A DNA stretch of 64,000 nt from Haematococcus lacustris. Its lineage: Eukaryota > Chlorophyta > Chlorophyceae > Chlamydomonadales > Haematococcaceae. Positions 12,001 through 22,825 of this stretch are shown piece after piece (the stretch's first letter is position 1; every line of letters begins with the position of its first letter). The stretch spans positions 5,539,345 through 5,603,344 of the forward strand of contig JASKMD010000024.1 of the NCBI GenBank assembly GCA_030144725.1, given 5' to 3'. Under the pieces are notes generated by a model. The model saw only the letters and a list, made by a program, of their open reading frames with translations. It made no database searches and was not told the origin of the DNA. A program made the translations under genes and the position numbers.

Positions 12001-13839
12001 ATGGCAGCGTTTGGTATCCTTTTCCTAGGTCCGAGCGGGTCGTATCCGATTTACGCGTCGTCTATGGTCCAGGTTGACCCCACACACTGGGTAGGCGGCC
12101 CAGCAGCAGCCCCACGTGCTGGGTAGGCGCTTGGGTAGGAACCGTGACGCGCATGTGCAAGCTCGTGCCCCGCTCCCAAAGCTGACCCTTACTGCTGCGT
12201 GCCGCCGCGACCGTGAACAGCTTCTCGATGTTTGTACCAGCGTCAGTCCTGAGGTGCGGCGCGTCCAGGGTCTATGTTTAACCTCGTGTCGTAGATAACA
12301 CGACGTCAGGCGTCAGGCCCGACCCTCCCCTTAGTGAAGCCTTGTGACTGCGCCTGAGGCAAGGCCAAGCCATGACTTGTAGAGGGGACCGCAGCCTCCC
12401 TCTCACTAACCTATCTCATGCTCTAGACACCCCCACCATGCAAGCTTGGATACGGCACCTATGATGACTTCCCACACCTACTGTATGCTGGATGCACCTG
12501 ACCTGCTCCTGCCCTGCTGCTGTGGGCAGTACTGGAACCTGAAGGAGGTCGCTCTCTTCCTGACCGCGCCCAATGTGCTCGACCCTGCACTGGCTGTGGG
12601 CCTGTACGTGCGCACGGGGGCCAGCGAATGGGTGTACCGCGGCTGCTGCCATGCGGGGCACCCTTCAGAGGTCATGCCGCTGCAGGTGGGCCGGGCCCAC
12701 ACCCTGCTGACAGGGCAGGGCAGGCAGGGAGGGGGACGGCAGGCAGGAGGGAGAGTACAGGCAGGAGGGGGAGGGCGGCAGGGGGGGCAGGGAAGGCAGG
12801 CGAGGGAGGGGAGGAAGGGGCCTTGTTTCCCTGCCTGTGCCTACCCACCCCTGAACATGTACTATGTATCAAGCACTGAGCAGCTGTGTGGTGCCAGCAT
12901 CACATCATTCTAGGTATGTAGCTGCCTCTTACTCTCTGGTTGAGATCTTGCTGTGTGCTTGCATGCTTGCCTTGCAGTGGCCGCTGCCTGATTCCGGACC
13001 CCTTCCCCCTGGGCCTGGGGTGGTCCAGGTCAGCACTGCATCCCGCAGGCTAGCGAGGCAGCTCACCCTGGTTTAATGCCTTACACAAGTGTGACCAGAA
13101 GCAGCCAGGGCGGCAGCTGACTGCCAGGGACAGGTTGCTGCAGCATGCTGCGGTGTGCTGTGCTGGCAGGTGGGCATATCCATCGAGCCTGGAGTGGACA
13201 TCGTGAACAAAGAAGGCAGCAAGCTGGGGGCAAAGTGAGTCCGGTGTCAGTTGCTCATGCAGCTTCTGGGCAGCTTCTCAGCAGCTCTGACATCAACATA
13301 TGGTGGAAGGGCTACTGTCCCAGCCCTTTTGCTGCTGCAGGCAGGCCACTTCCATCCCACCTCACCCACCCTGACACTACCTACACCTGGCCCATATCCT
13401 CGACCCTACCTCCTGCTCATGCAGGGAAGAGTTTGCCAAGCGTGTGGGCATGGACCTGTTCCGCTTCATGGAGTCATTCCAAACACGGGCTATGGGCGAC
13501 ATGATAGAGGTGCCTGCCAATGTGTTGGACAGGTCAGTGGCACAGTGCGTGATCAGTGCAGTCACACCTACAGCGCAGTCACACATACAGTGGGGTCACT
13601 CCCATAGCCCGACCCACACACTGGCAGCAGCAACGGCAGCAGTGGCATCTGCAGCAGGAGCAGCAGCAGGACCAGAGACTAAAGCAGGTGAGGTAGAGCA
13701 GGTGGACCTGCACAGGGTAAGGCGGGGCTAAGTGCTTCTTGTGCCCCTCTGCCTGCATGCATGTAGGTGGTTTCTCAAGTTCAGCGAAAAGTTCAGGCGT
13801 GACCCAGACTTTCTTACCCGTGACAAGGAGCGCCTGTGA
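12001..13839 (+). CDS. Hikeshi (OPI10 / DUF775) family protein, complete seven-exon model
   Basis: Hikeshi proteins carry Hsp70 into the nucleus under heat stress. The seven exons are 12001-12090, 12221-12253 (only 33 nt), 12530-12685, 12978-13028, 13170-13234, 13425-13532 and 13767-13839. Phases close throughout, giving 191 residues against about 197 in animals. The start MAAFGILFLGPSG and the block QVDPTHW, joined across the intron to LLDV, match the family N-terminus. KEVALFLTAP opens the beta-sandwich, VGISIEPG follows, and the C-terminal helix region reads EEFAKRVGMDLFRFMESF, then VPANVLDRWFLKFSEKFRRD and DPDFL. The acceptors and donors are canonical. No paralogue lies nearby. The introns contain only modest GGGAGGCAGG low complexity (about 12715-12810). 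Family assignment is firm; the Hsp70 role is taken from the family. Confidence 0.93.
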
Positions 13840-16153
13840 GCCTTCCCAGCCCTAAACCCCTGGGCCCCTCCCCCTCTCCCTCACCCGCCTTGCCCTCCCC
13901 TCCATTGCCTCCTTTCCTGGCCAACAGATATGCGCAAGCTGCTCTCATTGTCGTGGCTGGAGGGCCAACGGTGCTTAGTGCCACAGTGGCAAGGCCTGGT
14001 GAGGGCAGCTCAAAGCTAGGCATAGTAAAGTTTTGTTGGGATTGGAGGGCGCTAGTTCCATGCCTCTAGAGCGGGAACAGTCCAATGTGTGGAAGGTGCA
14101 CGCCGATGATGCTAGCCTTCCCGGTTACATCGGGCGTGCATCGCTCACACCTGTATATAAACGCTCTCTCCAACCGTATTGAGCTCCCACTCATCATCAC
14201 CATACCTGTATGGTGGGTGGGCGCTGCCAGGGCCTTGTACACCGGGACTAAGGTTCTAGAGCTGGTGTAGTAATGGGAAAAGTTGGGGGTGGAGGGATCG
14301 GGGAAGCTGGGAAGGTGAGAGCTGGATACATCTCCTTCCCTTGCTGCCTTCTGAATGTTCTGTGACCCCAAGTGTGCAAGAGCCCGGGCGAAACCAATGA
14401 TTGACTGTGGGTGTTGGGAGGAGGGGCCGTGCGCATTACAACTTCTACCACAACCCTGACTTGCACCCGCCTGCTGCAAACGGGCCTCTGCATATCGTCC
14501 ACAAACAATCCATGTAACACCCCGGCACATAACACCTCATCCCTCAGCGACTACTACTACCAGTATCCCTTTACGCTCATTTTCCCCATCGACAGAAGCC
14601 ACACCAACAGCAGCATACAATGGTGAAACAGAGGGCAAAGGGCCACAGCACTCCAGTGACCACCCCCATTCAGTGCTGTAGTAGAGCTTGCATCCTCAGC
14701 CAGTCCCTGACAAACCACCTCAACAAGTCAACGAACCAACGCTGCTGTCGCATGTCAAGCTGCTGCACATCTACTGCCCCACCACCCACCGCTTGCAACA
14801 GCGGCACCAACATTCCCTCAGCATTTGCAAGTGTGCGACCTGGCTTCTTCGCCCGCTCCTGCTGGCCCTCCCATGATGACCCACACCACCCCTGCTGGCT
14901 ACTGCAGCCTGTGCTGCCTGGCCGTCAAGGTGTGTGGGAGGAGCTTGAGCTGTTGCTGGAGCTAGTAGCTGCTAGAGTGCTAGACCATGCACTGGCAGTG
15001 GGCCAGCCAATGGGTTGGCAGCACCATGGCCTCTCATCACCAGGCAGGGATGTGCAGAAGTTTGCAGAGAGCGGGATGAAGCACTGGTGCATGAGCATCA
15101 GTCACACAGGTTTATCAGAGTGTGGTGTGGGTTGCTGAGCAGCTGACATCGTGCCATGCACATGGCACCACCAGGCAAGGGTACTGTCTGTGCCATGGGA
15201 CATAAGAAACCTCGTGTCCTGGTCACACCCCCTCTCTCTTAATAGTATTTTCAAGTTCTGCTTGTCTTGCACTCCACCAAATATCCTTACCACATGAATG
15301 AACAGGCTCAAGGTCGTGGACGACCACCTTGGTTCCTGGCATGGGGCACCGCCTGGTGCGGGCTATCGAGCAGCAGGGCTGGGCTGCTCTGGGTGCGGCC
15401 CTGACGGGACACCTGACTCTGTGCTGCCCGCGCTGACGTCGCTGCGGCTGAGGTGCGCCAGAGCGGGATTGGGGGTGACCACGGACGCTCGCCGCTGCGA
15501 TACAGGCATCAAGCCAGCCAGGCGCAAGGTTGCAGCCAAGACCAGGCACAAGGTTGCAGTCAAGCCCAGGGCGGCACATGGGAGGGAGACAGGGGAGGGA
15601 GAGGTCCAGGGCTGCAAGGCCAAGCAGCCCAGGCAGGCCAGAGTTGTGCAAGTGCTCAGCGCCACAGTGGCAAGGCCTGGCGAGGGCAGCTGAAAGCTAT
15701 GCAGAGTGAAGCCAGCTGTGTGTCACCAACTCTGATGCAATCCATGGTAGGGTGGGTGTTGGGGTGGCCATAGACAGGTGCCTCAGGCCAATGGTTTGCT
15801 CCCACGCACTGGCAGCTGGCCCTGCTGTTCACGACACAGTTGAGTGCCTGGGACTGGCTACGAGTAACATGCAGTGTGAATGACGCCACAGCTCAGATGT
15901 GGTGTGCCATGGCAGTACACAGGAGGCTGCATGGCTGTGGGCACAGAGCTCCTGGCCTCTCAACTCGGGTGCCTTTAGGCATTTGGCGCCTATGCACTTA
16001 CGGGCATGAGCTGTGCACTCTGCTGCCAGTCTTGCTGCCTGCTGCAGGGGGCCCTGGCACCAGGCAAGTAAGCAGTTCCGGCCCAACCGCAGTGTGCATG
16101 GACCGGTGGGGCAACACAAAGATGAGAGGCTGAACTGACCGCCCCTGACTCAC
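13840..16153. other. Intergenic or undetected 3' exons of the kinase gene
   Basis: No convincing gene is visible. The interval lies between the Hikeshi stop and the last kinase exon I could verify (16154). Additional kinase C-terminal exons on - may lie here; one weak candidate is near 16045, with acceptor CTGCAG and donor GTAAGT. A 45-bp sequence is present twice (about 13971-14015 and 15650-15695). Confidence 0.35.
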
Positions 16154-19100
16154 TGTGAACATGGCGATCCAGGGGTGGTGTAACATGTGCAGCACTGTGG
16201 GCCTGTCCCCTGCAGGGCACAGCCAGTCAGGCAGCTGGGCAGCAGTCAGGCAGCTGGGCAGCAGTCAGTCGGGCAACAGCGCAAGGTTCCGGCGCACACA
16301 GCAACCTGTGACCCTGTCACCCTAGGGCACCTGCTGCTTTGCACACTCCCCTGCCCTGTGATCCCTGCTCCCTGGCCACATCTGCCTTCAGGCACCACGC
16401 TACTGCCTAGCTGCTGGCTAGCAGGGCCAGGCCAGGAGCTCACTCTGATACTCGACCCTGGGTCACACTCATCACTGCCGCACCGCTCACAATGGCTTCA
16501 GGCAAGGACCAATGCAAATCCTAACCCAAACCCAGGACGTTGCTGCTCCTGCTGCCTTGCCCTGCTGCCCCTGCTGCCTTGCCCCCCTTGCCTGGGTGCT
16601 TCTTAAGGCATCCACTGATGAACGAGCGGGCCCTCTCTGACATGGCTGCGGGGTAGTTGATATTGACAGAGATGATGTTGCGTGCAGTGTCTACCATCTG
16701 CTCTGCCTTGAAGGGCGACCCGCCCGCCACCAGCTCAAAGGCAAACACGCCCACAGCCCAGGCATCAGCGCCCATCTCATAGTGAGCAGCACCGGGCGTG
16801 GACTTGAACTGGTCGGGCGTGTTCTTGGTAGGGCAGCGCAGCACTTCAGGGGCCTGAGCGTGTGTGATGGTGGGAGGGTAGGGAGGCAGGGTGGGGTGCA
16901 GCTGGGTATGGGTGGGTTAGGGTAAGGTAGGAGGACCTACACCCCACCCTGGGACCTGTATGCAGAGGGAGGGGGGAGGGGGAGGGGGGAGGGGGAGGGG
17001 GAGGGGGAGGGGGAGGGGGAGGGGGAGGGGGAGGGGGAGGGGGAGGGGGAGGGGGAGGGGGAGGGGGAGGGGGAGGGGGGAGGGGGAGGGGGAGGGGGAG
17101 GGGGAGGAAGCGGAGTGGATGGAAGGAGGGTGCAAGGGGTAGGAAGGAGGGGGGGGAGGAAGGGTGATGGTTTATGTCGAGGGTTATGGGGTGTGGATGC
17201 CGAGGTCATTGTGCACCAAGGTAGTAAGCAGGCTAGGGGCTCGGCTGTGCCTCAGCGTGCTTGAAGTCTGGAGTGTGGTTGATGGCAAGGGTGTGCTCGT
17301 CAGCTGCGGCTCACCATGTAGTCCTACGCAGCAGCAGGGGAAGGCAAGCAGCAGCAGGGTGACTTACATAGCAACAGCTGCACTGGGCACTATCTGGGTG
17401 CCTCACACATACCGCCATGATGTGTGACTAGGTGTTGAACCTGCTATACATCCTTCTTCTTCGTGGTTCCCCCACTAATTATGGTATAAGCAAGGTGGTT
17501 ACACTTTTGAGAAAGACACAAATATGAAACTAAACATTTGTCTGCTTTTCTTGTGAGTTTTGATGAAGGTCTTCTGCTATGACACATGATTTGCAACCTG
17601 TCTGGATGCGCTCAGGCAGGCAGTGGACGCAGCAGGAGAAGATAGTGGCTGGGTGCAAGCCAGGGCCCTCCAGCCTACCCTACCAGAGGCTTACCAGGGT
17701 GCCGGCGCGTGTGTTTGCCCGCTCCTCGTTCAAATCCACGGCCAGCCCAAAGTCTGCCAGCTTGAGCTGTTTGGTTTCCGTCAACAGGCAGTTCTCAGGC
17801 CTGCCAGGCCAGCAGCAGGCAGCAGCTGCAGCAGCGTTCAGGCTGGGCGACAGCGGTGCCATGCAAGCAGTGCGACAGGAGCCGCCCTAGCCCTTTGGCT
17901 TGTGATTGTCTCAGTTCAATGCCTGGGTCAGGTTGCTTGTCACTTAACCGGCGCTGTCAGTGTGCTTGTACTGACATAGCAACTGTCAACTCAAAGACTG
18001 AGAGCACACTTGGAGCACATGCACGCTGGCAGCAGTGTGCGGAGGCTCTGCCTCAGGCAGGCGTGAGCTGCGCTGCGCATACCCAGCTGCTCTGACTGCA
18101 CTGGGGGGCAGCAGCAGCAGCAGCAGAGTATGTGGCGGGGCCCCGAGTGGTGGTGGTGGGGACACGCACTTGATGTCTCTGTGGATGATGCCCTGCAGAG
18201 TGTGGCAGGGGGGAGGCGGGCTGGGGCAAGTTGGGGCAGGCTGTGTCGTGGTGGGCTGGCTAGCTGAGAGAGACCACACAGGGCAGGCTGGATACCTAGG
18301 GGGAGGAGGAGGAGGAGGGAGAGGAGGAGGGGCACTGTAATAGAAAGGTGGGGAGGCGGAGGCTGACTGTGAAGGGGGCCTCCAGGGCCAGCAGAGCAGT
18401 GTGAGCAGCAGGCGAGGAGCTGGTGAGCAGCAGCATGACTATGGGCACCCAGTGCACAGCCAGGGGAGTGAGGACCCCTCTCCCTGACGCATACCCCTGA
18501 CCCTGCTTTCATGCACGTGTCGAAGCCTCCTGCCCCACTCCCCCTCATCCTGTCATCACCTCCTCCCAACCCCCTCTAACCCCTGCGCTGCCCCTCCCAG
18601 GCTTAGGCTTAGCACCCCTACCTGTGTGTGCAGGTACAGCAGCGCTGACAGGAAGGGCTGCAGCACCAGTCCCACCGCCTGGCGCTCCGTCAGCCGGCCG
18701 CCTGTCTTGTACATGTAGCGCAGCAAGTCACCCTCAGCTGCGTACTCTTGCACGATGATCACGCAGTTGGCCTCCTGCAGGGCCAGGGGAGCGGGAGGGG
18801 TGCCAGGACCACACAGGCTCATGTTTGGGTCCCACCAGCCAGACACACCCAGGGGTGGGGCAAAGGGCAGTGGGCATCCACACCAGGGCAATATTCCCCA
18901 CCCCCTTCTACTGCTGCTTGCCCAACATGCGCTGGAGCAGTGGGCAGGTCAGCAGTAGCAGCAGCCAGCAGTGCCTGGTCCCTGGCCCTACTGACCAGGA
19001 AGGCGGCATAGAACTGCACGATGTTTTGGTGCTGCAGCCGCGAGTGCACGCGGATCTCGCGGTACAGCTGTACCCGCTGCAGGTCACACTGGTCAGCCAG

Positions 19101-21974
19101 GCGGTACACCTTGAGCACTACAAGCTCCAACGTGCGCCGGCACCTGGACACAGCAACCAGCCACTCGCCTGACCCCTCTGACAGTCTGCTACCAGCTGGC
19201 TGAGGGGCAACCCAGCTGCTGCAGAGAGGCCCTGGCCCACACCCCTGGGCTGGCCCTTGTGCAGCTCTTGCAACCAGATCACCCTTACACCTGGGTGGTC
19301 TGCTCTGGGCTGGGTTGAGCTGTCCTGGGCTAGGCTGCTGGAGGACAGCCCCTCTGGCCCTAGCCCAGTCAGGGTCACAGCCCACAGCCAGACAGCCACA
19401 GTAGACAGCCCCTGGGAGCCATCTGGCCATGTGGTCTTGTCCAGCACCCGGTGGTTGCTTGCAACCTGCCTGTGATGCAGCATGCACCTGCGGCACTGAT
19501 GACGTGGCCACCCATGCACACTTGGGTCGCTGCGTTTGTGCATGCTGTCTGTCCCTGCAAGTCAGCAGGCAAAGGCTGTTGGTGTGCGGACCTGGCAAAG
19601 TAGACATCAGAGGCATAGCCCTGGTGCAGCTTCTTAGACAACTTGAAGTCAGCCACGCTCCACATGGGACGCCGCATGGCGGGGGGCACCGCGGGGCTGA
19701 CTGCTAGGATGTTGCTGGATGCCCACTGCATGGCAGCAGGCAGCAGACAAGCAGGCAGCCAGTGAGCCACTCTGTCAGGTCAGGCACTTCAGCCAACCAA
19801 GTAGGCAGCAGCAGGAGGGAGGCAGTGTCACGCCTGGCAGCTGTCACCTGCTTCATGCAGGCTGCTTGCACGGTCAAACTAGGCAACCTGATCGGTTGAT
19901 CCTGACCCTAGTCCCCTGTAGTGCCAGCTTCTGTACTGCCAGACACCGGCCAGGACATCAGCGGGTGGGCCTGAAGCACCCTGGCCGCCCTGGACTGGCT
20001 TGTCCTCTGCTGACCTGATCTGGCCCTGCTTGCCCTGCCCTAGTTTCCCCTGATTTGATCTAACGCAGCTGCTCTGACCTGGCTAGGGTCGTACGCTGTG
20101 ATGGATGGGCTGCGGACCACCCCCTGGCGCCAGGAGGGTCGGCTGGAGTCCAGAGGGTCAGCGCCCTGGGACTGACTGTAGGTTTGGAAGTCTGCAGCAG
20201 CAACAGGTGCAGGGCCAGCCTGGGTTCATCCAACATGCCCATACCCTGCCCAGCCTGGGCTCAAGTGAGCCTGAGATGCAGCTTGGACCCACCCCTATTT
20301 GCTAATATTCTTTGCAAATACCCTACTCGCTGCCACCACCAATGACACAAGAGGAGCCATCCTCAAGTAAGGTCTTCACCTGCTTGCGTTCAGTGCAGCG
20401 ACTTGCACCCTGGTAGCTGCAGCCCTAGTGGTCCCAACAGCGTCTGCCGTGCTGGTGGCTGTGCTAGTGATATCCCTACAGCTTGACAGCAGCTTCGATG
20501 CCCTGGAGTTTGCCTGCAAGGGTCCCTAGGCAGCAACGTGCTGGCAGGCACAGGAGACCCACCATGCATGGCCATGTCCGCGCGGGAGCCAGCCTCCATC
20601 ATGTGGTGTGCCTCCTCCACATTCGCATCGGACACAAAGTCATACTTATCTAATTTCAGGAGGTGCTTGAGGGATGCATGCCGTGGAGGGCTTGGCCGCG
20701 GTTTCAAGACCTGCCTGCTGCTGGTTGGTGCTTGAGACCTGCTCTGGCTGACGAGGGCTGCAGGGCCTGAACTGGCGCCTGCAGGACTGCTGTGCTGCTG
20801 CTGTGCTGCTGCCTGGCCTGGGCTGGCTGCCTGGCTGTTTTGCTGCCTGGCAAGGATGCCGGATGGTGATGGGGGCACATGACCATCACGGTGGGACACG
20901 TAGAGCTTGGATGCAGGCAAGGCATTGGCAGCAGCCTGCTGGGCCTCCAGCTTTGCCTTGTATGCTGCCTGCAGCCTATCTTGGTGCTCTTGTGCCCGCC
21001 GCACAGCCTCACTGGTAGTAGCCGCAGTGGTATTGGCTGGTATGGCAGGACTTGGGAGCTGAGGCTGGGCAGGGCTGGCTCCCCCTGGGCAGCAGGGTAG
21101 TAAAGACTGATGAGCAGCTGCACCTGACACAGCACCTGAAACTGATTTGTTAGACAGTGAGCTTGGATGAATGCCATGCTCCATGTGGTGCTTAACGCAT
21201 GCATGCGGCTTGCATGCGTCTGCATACCTTGCTGGACTGACATGCTGGTGTCGATGAGCAGGGGTACTGACGCATGACGGACGACTCTGCGGTACACCTG
21301 CTGCTGTTGGGGTTGCTTTGTAGCCTTAGCTTGCTGTGGTACAGCCTCTGTGGTGTTGCCTCCGCTCGACTTATCGCCCAAAGTTGAGCCTGTCTGTGAG
21401 CTGCGAGGGGTGTATGCTGTATTGCTGCGAGAAGCCAGGTGTGGCAAGCTGTGGCCATCTGACTCCAGCTCAATGTTGGCAGGTGCTTCTACAAACACCA
21501 TGTTTTTTAGCTTTCCTAAACGTAAGCTGGCGATGCTGCTGTTTTCAGAATGCTGTGAAGGGCGTGCAAAGCTATTTGACACTGGCAAGGAACTCCCGGG
21601 TTGTATCAGCGGCTCAGAGGCACTTGGCCCAGTATTCTGTGCTGGGGACTCCACAGTGCTGTTCAGCGACCTCGTGCCTGCGATGCTGGCGCTAGTCCAA
21701 CTTTAGGGTGTTCCATCGGGGGTTGCACCCTGCAGGTTGGAATCCGTACCTTCCAGGGGGCGATGGTCGGTCGACAACGTAGCAGCTGGACTTGGGGTTA
21801 CAGTTTTGTCCTGCCAATCGGCAAAAAGCCGCGAAGGCGAGTTGGACACGATGCCGACAAATGTACTAGGTATACTGGACGCACCTCTGTGCCAGGGAGA
21901 GCAACGGAGCTAAATGAGCCTTCATCCGAGCCTGAGGTCTGGAACAGCTTCTTAAGCTTCTTTATGATCCCCAT
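16154..21974 (-). CDS. Ser/Thr protein kinase, Aurora-like type, with long disordered N-terminal half
   Basis: Verified exons run 21974-21885, 21636-21228, 21135 to about 20555, 19725-19592, 19143-18996, 18774-18622, 18192-18170, 17800-17695, 17323-17315, 16853-16592 and 16209-16154. The start MGIIKKLKKLF has Gly at position 2 and a basic cluster. A Ser/Gln/Pro-rich region follows, then the kinase domain. That domain has a degenerate glycine loop (LHQGYASDVYFA), catalytic Lys in VVLKVYR, the alpha-C Glu in YREIRVHSRL, HRDIKPEN and LADFGLA. GTLDYMAPEVL is assembled only through a 9-nt exon, and the end is KKHPGDRPTVLHMLHHPWI. The exon 16853-16592 uses a GC donor. The donor after about 20555 and everything downstream of 16154 are unresolved. 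The plan resembles Chlamydomonas Aurora-like kinases such as the flagellar kinase CALK; that link is inference from memory. Confidence 0.85.
16965..17107. repeat. GGGGGA hexanucleotide array
   Basis: About 140 bp of near-perfect GGGGGA units lie inside the kinase intron between the 9-nt exon and the APEVL exon. The transcribed strand carries CCCCCT (the gene is on -), so the pre-mRNA has a long CU-rich tract between microexon and next exon. Confidence 0.95.
17315..17323 (-). other. 9-nt microexon (Asp-Tyr-Met) of the kinase gene
   Basis: On the minus strand the nine bases GACTACATG are flanked by an acceptor (GTAG) and a strong donor (GTGAGC). Upstream exon 17800-17695 ends in phase 0 with AGTL, and downstream exon 16853-16592 begins in phase 0 with APEVL. 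Including it restores DYMAPEV of the activation segment; skipping it removes the residues just before APE. The intron phases and conserved residues together make this call strong. Confidence 0.85.
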
Positions 21975-22513
21975 TTCTGCTTTCACCTCGCACTGCAGAC
22001 ACGCCAAGTTGGGATTCCAAACGCTGTCATCCTTGGGTTACTTGCATGGCCGTAAATGGCAATGCACATGATTTACCATATCTTGCCTTCCCTATGATCC
22101 AATGACCTTGGCTGCTCTGTAACAGCCCTCACTAGACTGCTATTAAGGCAGGCTAATTATTAGTTGGTAGGTTTCATGTCTAATCTTCCAGCATGATAAG
22201 GTCCAGCATGTCACATAAACTGCTTTGTCGCTGTGCCGGTCTGGGTAGCTGGGTACAGCCTGGTGTATGTCACGGCAGATGCAGCAAAACAGACAGCTCA
22301 AACATGAGGCCTCAGACAGCGAGTAGGGTGGTTCCCCCCCCTAGGCAATTAGGTCTCCCGGTGAAATGTACCCAAATAGTATCTTTTTTGTTGTCAGGGA
22401 AGGGGTTACACAACAACAACAAGGGGAAGCACGCAAGCAACTACCCGGGCGTGTGGGGTTAGTGCATGAGTGTCGTACTGAGCAGGAGCATGAATAGGAA
22501 AGGGCTCGAGCGC
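21975..22513. other. Kinase promoter / intergenic
   Basis: This interval separates the kinase start from the DDE transposon. It contains TAGGGTGGTTCCCCCC at 22324-22339, the same end sequence as the hAT-type MITE at 40621-40892. I found no partner end or target duplication for it, so it is at most a truncated element end. Confidence 0.4.
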
Positions 22514-22825
22514 TCGTGGCTACCCCCCCCATTGAACCACCACGTAAGGGACATTTGACTTTGCGGCGTGCCTGGTGAGAGTTGACTTGTCATTTTAACG
22601 CGGAACGCCTTTTCTTTGCGTTGCGCTTGCGCCTGCGCGCCCGAGCTGCTGGCACCCTACGGTGACCGGCAGTCTGCCAGGCACGCGAACGGTTTCGCTC
22701 TGCGCAATGGGCCTTTAAAGTGTTGCCTAACAACACCCACAACGCAAGATGCAGAGTTCTCCGCTGCGGTACACTGCGGTACACTTTACGCATGGAGCCC
22801 AGTTTTCTCTTTTTACACAGCCAGC

